NCBI RefSeq assembly: GCF_023715105.1
Contig: NZ_JAMBNO010000002.1
Coordinates: forward strand, 248,001-312,000
Reading direction: 5' to 3'
Length of the DNA stretch: 64,000 nucleotides
Origin: Hydrogenophaga intermedia
GTDB lineage: Bacteria > Pseudomonadota > Gammaproteobacteria > Burkholderiales > Burkholderiaceae_C
The notes under the pieces were generated by a model. The model was not told the DNA's origin. It searched no databases and saw only the letters and a program-made list of their open reading frames with translations. Position 1 is the first letter of the stretch; each line of letters opens with the position of its first letter. A program made the position numbers and the translations under genes. Of the stretch, positions 1 through 9,187 are shown piece by piece.

Positions 1-45
1 ACTGGCCAGCACCGCCAGCAGCAGAACGAGGTTCAATCTGATCAT
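1..45 (-). CDS. ftsL: Cell division protein FtsL, N-terminal fragment
   Basis: Only the first 15 codons are inside the window. They read [15 protein letters not shown], a short hydrophobic start as expected for the single transmembrane segment of FtsL. The ATG (45..43) overlaps the stop of rsmH in an ATGA arrangement, which is the usual mraZ-rsmH-ftsL order of the division and cell wall cluster. The identification rests on position more than on sequence, since so little of the gene is visible. Confidence 0.75.
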   Translation of the reverse strand, partial: MIRLNLVLLLAVLAS

Positions 46-965
46 GCGGGCACCCCGGTGCGCGTGGCCACGCGCATCACGGCACTGCGGGCGCGTGGGT
101 TGCCCTTCACTTCGTCGTCGGAGGGCATCACGCGGTGCACATCGGCCAGCCGCATCGGCGCCGGCTCGGCAAAGGGCGCGCGGCGGTCCACCACGGTGCG
201 CGAGTGGCGCGCCATGAACTGCTTGACCATGCGGTCTTCCAGCGAGTGGAAGCTGATGACCACGAGCCGCCCTTCCTGTTTGAGCACCGTGAGGCTGGCC
301 TCTAGCGCCGCTTGCAATTCTTCAAGCTCGGCGTTGATGAAAATCCGAAGAGCCTGAAATGTGCGCGTTGCAGGGTCCTTGCCCGGCTCGCGGGTTTTGA
401 CCGCGCCAGCCACGACTTCGGCCAGCTCAAGGGTGGTTCGAAAAGGGCCCCGTTCCTGTCGGCGGCGATCAATCGCCTTTGCAATCGGTGAAGCAAACCG
501 TTCTTCGCCATAGTTACGAATGACCTCCGCCAGGGTGGAAACCGGAACCGTCTCGAGCCATTGCGCGACGCTCTGTCCACGCGTGGTGTCCATGCGCATG
601 TCCAGCGGGCCGTCGTGGCGGAACGAGAAGCCGCGCGCGGGGTCGTCGATCTGCGGCGAGCTCACGCCGAGGTCCATCAGCACGCCGTCCACCGACGCCG
701 CACCCACCTCGCCCAGCGCGCGAAAGCCCTCGTGGCGCAACGCCACGCGCGCATCGGCCGTGGCGAGGGCCTGCGCCTCGGCAATGGCCTGGGGGTCTTT
801 GTCGAAGACGGTCAGCCGCCCCTGGGGCGACAGCCTCTGCAGAATGGCGCGGCTGTGGCCGCCGCGCCCGAAGGTGGCGTCGACGTAATGACCGTCGGGG
901 TTGATCGAGAGCGCCTGCACGGCTTCGTTCAACAGGACGGTCTGGTGAGCCCATTCGTTTGCCAC
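42..965 (-). CDS. rsmH: 16S rRNA (cytosine(1402)-N(4))-methyltransferase RsmH
   Basis: RsmH (MraW) methylates N4 of C1402 in the 16S rRNA P-site using S-adenosylmethionine. The 307-residue product opens with [16 protein letters not shown], has the SAM-binding stretch [14 protein letters not shown], the motif [12 protein letters not shown], and the C-terminal signature [15 protein letters not shown]. The start is a GTG at 965, with GAGGA five bases upstream lying over the mraZ stop. An open frame continues upstream but only inside mraZ. It sits 8 nt after mraZ and overlaps ftsL by 4 nt, so it is the second gene of the division operon. Confidence 0.96.
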   Translation of the reverse strand: MANEWAHQTVLLNEAVQALSINPDGHYVDATFGRGGHSRAILQRLSPQGRLTVFDKDPQAIAEAQALATADARVALRHEGFRALGEVGAASVDGVLMDLGVSSPQIDDPARGFSFRHDGPLDMRMDTTRGQSVAQWLETVPVSTLAEVIRNYGEERFASPIAKAIDRRRQERGPFRTTLELAEVVAGAVKTREPGKDPATRTFQALRIFINAELEELQAALEASLTVLKQEGRLVVISFHSLEDRMVKQFMARHSRTVVDRRAPFAEPAPMRLADVHRVMPSDDEVKGNPRARSAVMRVATRTGVPA

Positions 966-973
966 CCGCGTCC

Positions 974-1390
974 TCAGAACGAGAAGTCCTTGAACACATC
1001 GGGCATCTCGGCCTGCATCTCCTCGGCCTCCTTCGCCTTGTAGGTCGCCGCGTCCCAGAGTTCGAGGTAGGCGCCCATGCCGAGCAGCACCACGTCCTTG
1101 CTGATGCCGGCGGCCTCGCGCAGCTCCGGCGCGATCAGCACGCGGCCGGTGGCGTCCATCTCCACGTCCATGGCATTGCCCAGGAAAATGCGCTTCCACC
1201 ACTGCGCGCCCATGGGCAGCGAAGCGATGCGGCCGCGGAATTCCTCCCAGGCCGTGCGCGGAAACACCATGAGGCAGCCGTGAGGGTGTTTGGTGATGGT
1301 CAGCGCCGCGCCCAGGGCGTCGCGATGCCGGGTCGGCACGGACAGCCGCCCCTTGGCATCGAGATTCAGCGACGACGGACCCTGGAACAC
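974..1390 (-). CDS. mraZ: Transcriptional regulator MraZ
   Basis: MraZ is the DNA-binding repressor of the division and cell wall operon, built from two SpoVT/AbrB-like halves and forming a ring. This 138-residue protein has [14 protein letters not shown] in the first half and [15 protein letters not shown] in the second, the two family DxxGR motifs. The GTG at 1390 is chosen because family members begin M-F-x-G and a GAGGG lies nine bases upstream. A TTG three codons earlier (1399) is possible but leaves no room for a ribosome-binding site. It is the first gene of the cluster and probably autoregulates through the AGTG boxes just upstream. Confidence 0.95.
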   Translation of the reverse strand: MFQGPSSLNLDAKGRLSVPTRHRDALGAALTITKHPHGCLMVFPRTAWEEFRGRIASLPMGAQWWKRIFLGNAMDVEMDATGRVLIAPELREAAGISKDVVLLGMGAYLELWDAATYKAKEAEEMQAEMPDVFKDFSF

Positions 1391-1409
1391 GGTGTTCAAC
1401 CCTCAGATG

Positions 1410-1444
1410 GCACTTTTCACCACTTAATTGCACTTTTTTCCACT
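1410..1444 (-). promoter_or_regulatory. MraZ operator: four AGTG boxes at exact 10-bp spacing
   Basis: On the minus strand AGTG begins at 1444, 1434, 1424 and 1414, and the boxes alternate AGTGG, AGTGC, AGTGG, AGTGC. The 10-bp period puts all boxes on one face of the helix, as known for MraZ binding repeats. They lie directly after the predicted -10 element and before mraZ, fitting autorepression. The match to MraZ is by analogy; the spacing is read directly. Confidence 0.8.
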
Positions 1445-1469
1445 GTAGCAGGAAAAGACCTCACCACAA
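1442..1469 (-). promoter_or_regulatory. Predicted sigma-70 promoter of the mraZ operon
   Basis: On the minus strand TTGTGG (1469..1464) and TACAGT (1447..1442) are separated by 16 bp. The -10 element overlaps the first AGTG box, so MraZ bound here would block RNA polymerase. Confidence 0.6.
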
Positions 1470-1596
1470 GGGTGGCTGTGCGGGTTTTTTCAATGAAATC
1501 AACCACTTAGAGCCGATTCCGTGCAACTTTGGAAGCCAAAAAGCACATAAAAAGCAAGCACTTACAACGCGCACTGCATGTGATGCTTCAAAACAG

Positions 1597-1626
1597 GAAC
1601 GCCCGCAGCAGGGCTGGCGGGCGTTC
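1597..1626 (-). terminator. Rho-independent terminator after hslU
   Basis: A perfect 10-bp stem (GAACGCCCGC with GCGGGCGTTC) and a 10-nt loop lies 45 nt past the hslU stop. On the minus strand it is followed by CTGTTTTG, a short T-rich run. It separates the heat-shock protease genes from the mraZ promoter. Confidence 0.75.
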
Positions 1627-1671
1627 GCTGGGGCGACGGGCGGTAGCCGTCGCTGGCAGAGGCTCGGCGCC

Positions 1672-3006
1672 TCAGAGGATGTAGCGCGAGAGGTCCTCGT
1701 CGCGGCTGAGCGCACCGAGCCGCGCGTTCACGTAGGCGGCGTCGATGGTCACCGTCTGGCCCTGCAGTTTCGCCGCGTCGAAGCTGACCTCGTCGAGCAG
1801 GTGCTCCATCACGGTCGACAAACGCCGCGCACCGATGTTCTCGGTGCGCTCGTTCACCTCGCAGGCGATCTGCGCCAACTGGCGAATGCCATCGGGCGCG
1901 AACGTGAGCGTGACGCCCTCGGTGGCCAGCAGCGCCTGGTACTGGCGCACCAGCGAGGCATGCGTCTGCGTGAGGATGGCCTCGAAGTCGTCCACCGACA
2001 GCGATTGCAGCTCGACGCGGATCGGGAAACGCCCCTGCAGTTCGGGGATCAGGTCGCTGGGCTTGGCCAGGTGGAACGCGCCGCTGGCGATGAACAGGAT
2101 GTGGTCGGTCTTGATCGGGCCGTACTTGGTGGAGACGGTGGTGCCTTCCACCAGCGGCAGCAGGTCGCGCTGCACGCCCTGGCGCGAGACCTCGGCCGCA
2201 CCGCCACCGGCGTCGCTGCGCGAGGTGACCTTGTCGATTTCGTCGATGAATACGATGCCGTTCTGCTCGGCATTCAGCAACGCGCGGGCCTTGATCTCGT
2301 CCTCGTTGACGAGCTTGGCCGCCTCCTCGTCGATCAGCAGCTTCATGGCCTCGCCGATCTTGAGCTTGCGCACTTGCTTGCGACCGGCACCGAATTGCCC
2401 GAACAGGCCCTTGAGCTGCTCGGCCATTTCTTCCATGCCCGCAGGGCCCATGATTTCCATGGCGGGGCGCGGCTCGGCCAATTCGATCTCGATCTCGCGA
2501 TCATCGAGTTCGCCCTGGCGCAGCTTCTTGCGAAAGGTCTGGCGCGCCGTGCTGTCCTGCGCCGGCGGTGGCTCGAAGCCGACGCTGCGCGGCGGCGGGA
2601 TCAAGGCATCGAGGATGCGCTCCTCGGCGGCATCCTCGGCGCGCGTGCGCTGCTTGCGCATCTCGGCCTCGCGCGTCTGCTTGATCGCGATGTCGGCCAG
2701 ATCGCGCACGATGCTATCGACGTCCTTGCCGACGTAGCCGACCTCGGTGAATTTGGTCGCCTCGACCTTGATGAAGGGCGCATCGGCCAGCCTTGCCAGG
2801 CGGCGTGCGATCTCGGTCTTGCCCACGCCCGTGGGGCCGATCATCAGGATGTTCTTGGGCGTGATCTCGGGGCGAAGCTTCTCGTCCACGAGCTGGCGGC
2901 GCCAGCGGTTGCGCAGCGCGATGGCCACCGCGCGCTTGGCGCCGTGCTGGCCGATGATGAAGCGGTCGAGTTCGGAGACGATCTCCTGGGGGGTCATGGA
3001 GGACAT
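1672..3006 (-). CDS. hslU: ATP-dependent protease ATPase subunit HslU
   Basis: HslU (ClpY) is the AAA+ unfoldase that feeds substrates to the HslV peptidase in the cytoplasm. The 444-residue protein has Walker A GPTGVGKT near residue 60, the pore motif GYVG near 91, Walker B IVFIDEID near 252, and the C-terminal LSRYIL tail that inserts into HslV. Length matches the family. The ATG at 3006 is preferred over one three codons later because GAGGG, overlapping the hslV stop, lies eight bases upstream. It follows hslV by 10 nt in one transcript. Confidence 0.97.
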   Translation of the reverse strand: MSSMTPQEIVSELDRFIIGQHGAKRAVAIALRNRWRRQLVDEKLRPEITPKNILMIGPTGVGKTEIARRLARLADAPFIKVEATKFTEVGYVGKDVDSIVRDLADIAIKQTREAEMRKQRTRAEDAAEERILDALIPPPRSVGFEPPPAQDSTARQTFRKKLRQGELDDREIEIELAEPRPAMEIMGPAGMEEMAEQLKGLFGQFGAGRKQVRKLKIGEAMKLLIDEEAAKLVNEDEIKARALLNAEQNGIVFIDEIDKVTSRSDAGGGAAEVSRQGVQRDLLPLVEGTTVSTKYGPIKTDHILFIASGAFHLAKPSDLIPELQGRFPIRVELQSLSVDDFEAILTQTHASLVRQYQALLATEGVTLTFAPDGIRQLAQIACEVNERTENIGARRLSTVMEHLLDEVSFDAAKLQGQTVTIDAAYVNARLGALSRDEDLSRYIL

Positions 3007-3016
3007 CGGTCGGCCC

Positions 3017-3565
<549 letters not shown>

Positions 3566-3572
3566 GTGAGGT

Positions 3573-3600
3573 ATCTGGGGTTGCACCGCCCGGCTGCAAG
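3573..3600 (-). promoter_or_regulatory. Predicted sigma-32 (heat-shock) promoter of hslVU
   Basis: On the minus strand CTTGCAG (3600..3594) and CCCCAGAT (3580..3573) are 13 bp apart. The RpoH consensus is CTTGAAA, 11-16 bp, CCCCATnT. The predicted start of transcription falls within a few bases of the hslV ATG, which would make the message almost leaderless and is the weak point of this call. Confidence 0.5.
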
Positions 3601-3663
3601 AGACGCTGGGCGGTTGCGGGTGAAACCGGATGAAACCACAGCGCGGGCAGACCGCGCGCGGTG

Positions 3664-5463
3664 TCAGTCGTTGCGCAGCACCACCTTGGCGTATTCGGTG
3701 ATGCCGACGACGTGAAAGAAGGCCGAAATCAGGCGGTGCACATCGACAAACTGCACCAGACGGCCTTCGGCGTGGTGGCTGGTGACCCAGTTGAGCAGCG
3801 TGCCCGCGGCCGAGAAGTCGACACGGATGAGGTTGCGGCAGGACAGGATGAGCACGTCAGCACCGCTCAGGCGCTGCTCGAGCATGTCGATGGTCTTTTG
3901 CGCATCACCGCGGATCTCGCCCGAGAGCTCGACCAGGCCGAGGTGGTTGACGGCACTCGCCGGCGCGGAATCGATGATCGACTCGCCGGACAGCGTGGAA
4001 GACACGGCCTCCATCACCGATTCACCCAGCACCGACTGCAGGCCGTCGTCGCCCTCGCTGCGGATCGACTGGTAGCGGCAACGCGGCCGCTCCCAACCCG
4101 GCGGGGAGAGTTCGTACGTGACGCAGAAATCGAGTGCGGTGAGCTCGAACTCGTCGACCCGGTTCATGAGCCGCAGCACCGCCATGCGCAGCTCCCACCA
4201 GAGCTGCTCGACGTCGCGTCGACCCGAGGGTGTCATGCCCTTGAGCAGGTCGCGCAGGCGTGCGCCGCCGGTGAAGCGCAACTCCACGTCCTGATCGGTC
4301 CACAGCGTCACCAGGCCCAACAGCGCACGCGCGGCCTTGGGATCCATCGAGGTGAGCGGGCTCCAGTCGATCACCCAGGGCTGGCGGGCACGCGACAGCA
4401 CGTTCTGCAGGGTGCCGATGGCGTGTGCGTCGAGTTCGGCCTCGGCCACCCAGACGGCGCGTGTCTGCCCGCTGGTGACGGGTTCGTCATCGCGGCCGAC
4501 CATGCGGGCCACCTCGGCCGGCATGTCGTACCACTGGGGCGCCGAGCGGTCGAAGCGGTTGACGAAATCGACGGCGCGGCTCTCGAAAGCCGCAAGCTGA
4601 CCGGTGGCCCGGTACAGATCGAACAAGGCCAGCCAGTCGGCCTCCTGGTTCACCCGCGGCCCGTTGTCGGCCAGTGCATCCAGCAGGCCTTGTTCGGCAC
4701 CCGCGTCATCGCCGTTCGCGAAACGGATGGCGGCCTCTTCGACCTCCGGGTCCTGCGCCACTTCCTGCACATCCAGCGCGTAGAAGTGGGATGCCGAGAA
4801 GGAGGAACTCTGGCCGCTGGGGGCCCCACCCGACCTGGGCGCCATGAGCCCGGTGCGCTGCGTCGAGGGTGGCTTGGCCGGCGCCAGCGGTGCCTTGGCC
4901 GACGCCGTGCGGGCGGCGGCGGCCTGCGCCATCGGGTTGAGCAGTGGTGCCGGTTCGGTGACGTCGTACTGGGCCTTCAGACGTGCCGGATCCACCACGG
5001 GGGCAGGTGCTTTGGCGGCCGGGGCATCGGCCGCCTTGGGTGCGCCACCCGGGCTGTGTGGAGCGGTGTTCAGGCCCGACCCCGTGCTGGTCATCGAGTC
5101 GGCGCCCTTGGTCTTCCACCACTGCATCGACATCTGGGCTTCGATCTCGTCGATCTTCTTGAGCGTCATGGCCCGGTCGTCCGGTTTGGACGGCAGACTG
5201 CTCTGGAAGAACGACGGGCGCATGCCCTGCGCTTCGGCCGGCGTGCCCTCGCGGCTGCGGATCTTGCGCAGCATGTCGAATTCGCGCTTGCGCACGAAGT
5301 CGTTGCGCCGCTTGCGCTCGATCATCTCCTTGAGCGCGGCCTTGCTGTACTCGCTCTCGCGGTCGGCCTGGCGCGTGTCGAGGTCCGCCCAGCTGGTGGT
5401 GGGGTGGCGAACGAACTTCACCACCTTGGAGAGAAATCCGCCGCTGGAGTCGTCCTTGGCCAT
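3664..5463 (-). CDS. STAS-domain protein of unknown function
   Basis: This 599-residue protein has no named function I can support. It starts with a charged helical region (residues 25-75, rich in Arg, Lys and Glu), then an Ala/Pro/Gly linker (about 120-215), then a folded part. The last 95 residues look like a STAS domain, the fold of anti-sigma factor antagonists: VELSGEIRG, then [21 protein letters not shown], where the usual phosphorylatable Ser region reads DFSAAG. A second, weaker STAS-like segment ([20 protein letters not shown]) is near residues 345-395. It sits 33 nt after dksA and before hslV, an arrangement I recall from other Comamonadaceae. A role in a partner-switching or scaffold system is only inference. 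Confidence 0.75.
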   Translation of the reverse strand: MAKDDSSGGFLSKVVKFVRHPTTSWADLDTRQADRESEYSKAALKEMIERKRRNDFVRKREFDMLRKIRSREGTPAEAQGMRPSFFQSSLPSKPDDRAMTLKKIDEIEAQMSMQWWKTKGADSMTSTGSGLNTAPHSPGGAPKAADAPAAKAPAPVVDPARLKAQYDVTEPAPLLNPMAQAAAARTASAKAPLAPAKPPSTQRTGLMAPRSGGAPSGQSSSFSASHFYALDVQEVAQDPEVEEAAIRFANGDDAGAEQGLLDALADNGPRVNQEADWLALFDLYRATGQLAAFESRAVDFVNRFDRSAPQWYDMPAEVARMVGRDDEPVTSGQTRAVWVAEAELDAHAIGTLQNVLSRARQPWVIDWSPLTSMDPKAARALLGLVTLWTDQDVELRFTGGARLRDLLKGMTPSGRRDVEQLWWELRMAVLRLMNRVDEFELTALDFCVTYELSPPGWERPRCRYQSIRSEGDDGLQSVLGESVMEAVSSTLSGESIIDSAPASAVNHLGLVELSGEIRGDAQKTIDMLEQRLSGADVLILSCRNLIRVDFSAAGTLLNWVTSHHAEGRLVQFVDVHRLISAFFHVVGITEYAKVVLRND

Positions 5464-5496
5464 GGAGATCGTGATTCCGGGATGTGCGCGGCGGTA

Positions 5497-6552
5497 TCAG
5501 TCGCCGAACATCTTCTGCTTGAGCTCGCGGCGCTGCTGCGCCTCAAGCGAGAGGCTGGCGGTGGGACGCGCCATGAGGCGGCCGACGCCGATCGGTTCAC
5601 CGGTTTCCTCGCAGTAGCCGTAGTCGCCCGAGTCGATGCGCGCGATGGCCTGCTCGATCTTCTTGAGCAGCTTGCGTTCGCGATCGCGCGTGCGCAGCTC
5701 GAGGGCATGCTCTTCCTCGATCGTTGCGCGATCGGCCGGGTCGGGCACAACCACGGTGTCCTCGCGCAGGTGCTCGGTGGTTTCGCCCGCGTTGGCCAGC
5801 ATGTCGGCCTTCAGGCGCTGAAGCTTGAGGCGGAAGAACGACAACTGCAGATCGTTCATGTACTCGCCGTCCGGCATGGACAGCACGTCCTGGTCGGTGA
5901 GTTGCTCGACAGGCACGGTCTTCCAGTTGTTGGCCCGTTTCGGGTCCTTCTGGAGGGAGGCGGGGACGGGGGGCGTCATGACGTTTCGCTCGATCGTATT
6001 GGAGAAGGTCGCCTTGGCGGCGTCCGGGGCGTGGGTGGGAATCACCTCCGCCTGGGTCATCTGTTCGACCATCACGCGGCGCGCGTCGCGCTTGCTGATG
6101 GGCTTGGGGATGGTGACCACCACCGGCGTGGAGGCCACCTTGTTGATCAGGGCCGATGCCTGCGAGGCCGCGCGGGCCGCAGCACCGCTGGCCGCCTGCG
6201 CGGGCACCTTGGCGGGCGCCTTCACAGGCGCCTTGGCTGCGGGCTTGACCACCGGACTGGCCGCTTTCGCTGCCGGTCTGGCCACGGCTTTGGTGGCCGC
6301 CGCCTTGGTGGGCGCCGTCTTGGTGGGCGCCTTGGTGGTGGCCTTGGTGGGCGCGGCCTTGCCTGCCGGCTTGACCGGGGCCTTGGCGAGCGGCTTGACC
6401 GCCGCCTTCACGGCCTTGGCCGGCGCTTTCTTGGCAACTGCCTTGGGGGGCGCCTTCGCCACCGGTTTGCGTGTCGCCGCGCTCACCTTGGCCGTCTTGG
6501 CCGCAGCGGAAGACTTGCCTGCTTTCGCTGCCTTGGAAGCCGGGGCTTTCAC
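5497..6552 (-). CDS. dksA: RNA polymerase-binding regulator DksA with long Ala/Lys-rich N-terminal tail
   Basis: DksA binds the secondary channel of RNA polymerase and, with ppGpp, adjusts transcription of rRNA and amino acid genes. The C-terminal 140 residues of this 351-residue protein are DksA-like: the coiled-coil tip has D271-P-A-D274-R-A276, and the zinc-finger region reads YGYCEETGEPIGVGRL and ARPTASLSLEAQ. Only one of the four zinc cysteines (C314) is left. Residues 1-135 are Ala, Lys and Pro rich with repeated APTKA, AKAP and VKPAAK units, like histone H1-type tails. E. coli DksA is 151 residues. The GTG at 6552 is chosen for AGGAGA six bases upstream. The 283 bp upstream hold no gene. 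Confidence 0.92.
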   Translation of the reverse strand: MKAPASKAAKAGKSSAAAKTAKVSAATRKPVAKAPPKAVAKKAPAKAVKAAVKPLAKAPVKPAGKAAPTKATTKAPTKTAPTKAAATKAVARPAAKAASPVVKPAAKAPVKAPAKVPAQAASGAAARAASQASALINKVASTPVVVTIPKPISKRDARRVMVEQMTQAEVIPTHAPDAAKATFSNTIERNVMTPPVPASLQKDPKRANNWKTVPVEQLTDQDVLSMPDGEYMNDLQLSFFRLKLQRLKADMLANAGETTEHLREDTVVVPDPADRATIEEEHALELRTRDRERKLLKKIEQAIARIDSGDYGYCEETGEPIGVGRLMARPTASLSLEAQQRRELKQKMFGD

Positions 6553-6835
6553 GACGGGTCTCCTATGGATGGCGTGCATGGCACGAAAAGGACAAAACGC
6601 CCGATTCGTGCGCCGGTGCGACGACTCGGCCCGGGGGGCTGCGTCGACAAAGGCGCTGTTATACCCCCTTGACGATACGTGGCCGGCGCCGCGAGGCCCC
6701 GGTGCAGACACCCTGGTCGGTTCGGCGCGCGGATTGTAGCGATGTACGCAAGGGCCCCGATCACGCCGGTCGGATGGCGACTGCCGCCAACGCGACAAAA
6801 CACACGCCGGGCGCCTGCTTGCGGGCCACGCGCGC

Positions 6836-7915
6836 TCAGACCAGGCTTTGCGAAAGGCCTTGTTCGAGGATGTCGCGCGGCAGGTCAATGCCGATGAAGA
6901 CCATCTTGCTGATGCGCTTCTCGCCTTCGGCCCACTGGGGGCCCAGGTCGCTGCCCATGAGCTGATGCACGCCCTGGAAGATCACCTTGCGATCCGTGCC
7001 GTCCATGTGCAGCACCCCCTTGTAGCGCAGCATGCGCGGGCCATAGACCTGCACGATCGCGCCCAGGAAGTCCTCGAGCTTCTCCGGGCTGAAAGGACGA
7101 TCGGCACGGTAGACGAAGCTCTTCACATCGTCGTCGTGGTGGTGGTGATGACCATGATCGTGCTGGTGCGAGGGGTGGTTGCAATGCTCGCCGTGCTCAT
7201 GGTCATGGTGATCATGTCCGTGACCATGGTCATGGTCATGGTCATGGTCGTGGTCGTCCACCTTGAGGAAGTCCGGGTCGATCTCGAGCTTGGCGTTGAG
7301 GTTGAAGCCGCGCAGGTCGAACACCTCCTTGATCGCCACCTCACCGAAGTGCGCCGGGCGCATCGGCGCGCGCGGATTCATGTGCTTCAAGCGATGGATC
7401 AGCGCGTCCACCTCTTCGTTGCTCACGAGATCGGCCTTGCTGATGAAGATCTGGTCCGCAAAGCCCACCTGCCGGCGCGCCTCCTGGCGGTCGTTGAGTT
7501 GCTGGGCCGCGTGCTTGGCGTCGACCAGCGTCACGATGGCATCGAGCAGGTACTGCTCGGCCACCTCGTCGTCCATGAAGAAGGTCTGCGCCACCGGGCC
7601 CGGGTCGGCCAGTCCGGTGGTCTCGATCACCACACGCTCGAAGTCGAGTTCGCCCTTGCGCTTCTTCTGCGCCAGATCGGCCAGGGTGGCGCGCAGGTCG
7701 TCGCGGATGGTGCAGCAGATGCAGCCGTTGCTCATCTGGATGATGTTCTCGGTGGTGTCGGCCACCAGGATCTCGTTGTCGATGTTCTCTTCGCCAAATT
7801 CGTTCTCGACGACGGCGATCTTCTGCCCGTGTGCTTCGGTGAGCACGCGCTTGAGCAGCGTGGTCTTGCCCGAGCCGAGAAAGCCGGTGAGGATGGTCGC
7901 GGGGATGAGGGCCAT
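6836..7915 (-). CDS. CobW/COG0523-family GTPase, putative zinc chaperone with His-rich segment
   Basis: COG0523 GTPases deliver metals (zinc, cobalt or others) to target proteins. This 359-residue protein has GFLGSGKT (residues 11-18), the family metal motif GCICC (64-68), the Walker B region ETTGLADP and a SKAD base-recognition motif near 159. Between the GTPase and the C-terminal CobW_C domain, residues 220-263 are almost entirely His and Asp, a likely zinc-binding loop. It lies upstream of a DksA whose zinc finger is degraded; in other bacteria such DksA copies and COG0523 proteins are linked to zinc limitation. No clear Zur box is visible in the 56 bp upstream. Confidence 0.9.
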   Translation of the reverse strand: MALIPATILTGFLGSGKTTLLKRVLTEAHGQKIAVVENEFGEENIDNEILVADTTENIIQMSNGCICCTIRDDLRATLADLAQKKRKGELDFERVVIETTGLADPGPVAQTFFMDDEVAEQYLLDAIVTLVDAKHAAQQLNDRQEARRQVGFADQIFISKADLVSNEEVDALIHRLKHMNPRAPMRPAHFGEVAIKEVFDLRGFNLNAKLEIDPDFLKVDDHDHDHDHDHGHGHDHHDHEHGEHCNHPSHQHDHGHHHHHDDDVKSFVYRADRPFSPEKLEDFLGAIVQVYGPRMLRYKGVLHMDGTDRKVIFQGVHQLMGSDLGPQWAEGEKRISKMVFIGIDLPRDILEQGLSQSLV

Positions 7916-7971
7916 GGGCGTGCGGTGCAACGGTGGAGAAAAACGCAACAGTGTAGCGATAGCAACCTGTT

Positions 7972-9162
7972 TCAGGGTCCGGGACGGCGCATCACCACCA
8001 GGCCCTTGAGGTATTCGCCTTCGGGGAATTGCACCGTCATGGGGTGGTCGGGCGCACCGCCCAGACGCTGCAGGAACACGCCGTCCACGCCCGCCTCCAG
8101 GCCGGCGGCAGCAACGATCTTGTGGAACAGCTCCACACCCACCCCGCCCGAACAGGAGAACGTGAGCAGCACACCACCCGGGCGCAGCAGCTTGAAGCCC
8201 AGGCGGTTGATATCCTTGTAGGCGCGCGCCGCGCGCTCGGCGTGCGCCGCCGTGGGCGCCAGCTTCGGCGGGTCGAGCACGATGGCGTCGAACTGCCGGC
8301 CCTCGGCAATGAAGCGGCGCAGCGTGGCGTTGACATCGGCGTCGAGCCATTCGCAGCGCGCGGCATCGAGCCCGTTGCGCGCCACGTTGGCCGCGGCTTG
8401 TTGCAGCGCCGGGCCGGACGAATCCACCGACACCACGCGCTGCGCACCGCCCGCCAGCGCGGCCACGCTGAAGCCGCCGGTGTAGCTGTAGCAGTTGAGC
8501 ACCTCGGCGAGCTGGAAGCGCTGCACCAGGTCGCGGCAGATGGCGCGGTTGTCGCGCTGGTCGAGGTAATAGCCGGTCTTGTGGCCGCTGGCGATGTCCA
8601 GGCCCAGTTGCCAGCCATGCTCGCGCAGCACCAGCGCGGTCTCACCGTCGCCGCGCAGCCAGCCGCTGGCCACCGGCAGGCCTTCGAGCTGGCGGCTGCT
8701 GGTGTCGCTGCGTTCGTACAGGCGCGTGAGGCCGGTGAGCTCCAGCAGCGCGTCGGCGATGAACGGCTTCCAGCGCTCCACGCCGGCGGCACCGAACTGC
8801 GCCACCAGGGTGTCGCCATAGCGGTCCACAACCAGGCCGGGCAGGCCGTCGGCCTCGGCGTGCACGAGGCGCACGCCGTCGCTGGGCACGGCCAGCCGAT
8901 CGCGCAGCGCGATCGCCGCGCGCAGGCGTTCGCGGAAGAAAGCGGCGTCGATGCGCTGCGCCTGCTCGAAGCTCCACATGCGCACGCGGATCTTCGACGC
9001 CGGCGAGCACGCGCCCCAGCCGAGAAAGTGGCCCTCGGCATCGTCCACGCGGACGGTCTCGCCCGGGTCGGCGCTGCCCTTGGCCACGGCGCCGTCGAAC
9101 ACCCAGGGGTGGCGCCGCTGCAGCGAGCGTTCCTTGCCGGGCTTGAGTCGGATGGATTTCAT
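7972..9162 (-). CDS. Class I SAM-dependent rRNA methyltransferase, RlmI-like
   Basis: This 396-residue protein has the RlmI layout: a PUA-like N-terminal domain (RLKPGKERSLQRRHPWVFDG), then a Rossmann methyltransferase domain with LNCYSYTGGFSVAAL as SAM-binding motif I, VSVDSS, IVLDPPKLAP as motif IV, and FSCSGGVG holding a catalytic-type Cys. RlmI makes m5C1962 in 23S rRNA. I am sure of the family but not of the exact target base, since RlmK/L-like paralogues share motifs. The ATG at 9162 gives the family N terminus. It follows xerC by 25 nt. Confidence 0.88.
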   Translation of the reverse strand: MKSIRLKPGKERSLQRRHPWVFDGAVAKGSADPGETVRVDDAEGHFLGWGACSPASKIRVRMWSFEQAQRIDAAFFRERLRAAIALRDRLAVPSDGVRLVHAEADGLPGLVVDRYGDTLVAQFGAAGVERWKPFIADALLELTGLTRLYERSDTSSRQLEGLPVASGWLRGDGETALVLREHGWQLGLDIASGHKTGYYLDQRDNRAICRDLVQRFQLAEVLNCYSYTGGFSVAALAGGAQRVVSVDSSGPALQQAAANVARNGLDAARCEWLDADVNATLRRFIAEGRQFDAIVLDPPKLAPTAAHAERAARAYKDINRLGFKLLRPGGVLLTFSCSGGVGVELFHKIVAAAGLEAGVDGVFLQRLGGAPDHPMTVQFPEGEYLKGLVVMRRPGP

Positions 9163-9187
9163 GGCCGCGATTGTCGCGGCCCGGCGC

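Noticed and set aside
5700-6550. Repeats in the dksA tail, and HDTHDTH coding repeats in egtB, as CRISPR or regulatory repeats
   Set aside because: They are in-frame coding repeats of uneven length without constant spacers.
3661-6672. Open frame of about 1000 codons on the plus strand opposite the STAS protein and dksA
   Set aside because: It is the antisense shadow of two well-supported minus-strand genes in high-GC DNA. Its sequence has no recognisable domain and is dominated by His/Arg/Gly from reversed codons.
7130-7260. Val/Met-rich plus-strand peptide that looks like a membrane segment
   Set aside because: It is the complement of the His/Asp loop codons of the CobW-type gene.
7916-7971. 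Zur box upstream of the CobW-type GTPase
   Set aside because: Only a loose AACAG-N15-CTGTT symmetry is seen, not the AT-rich Zur palindrome.
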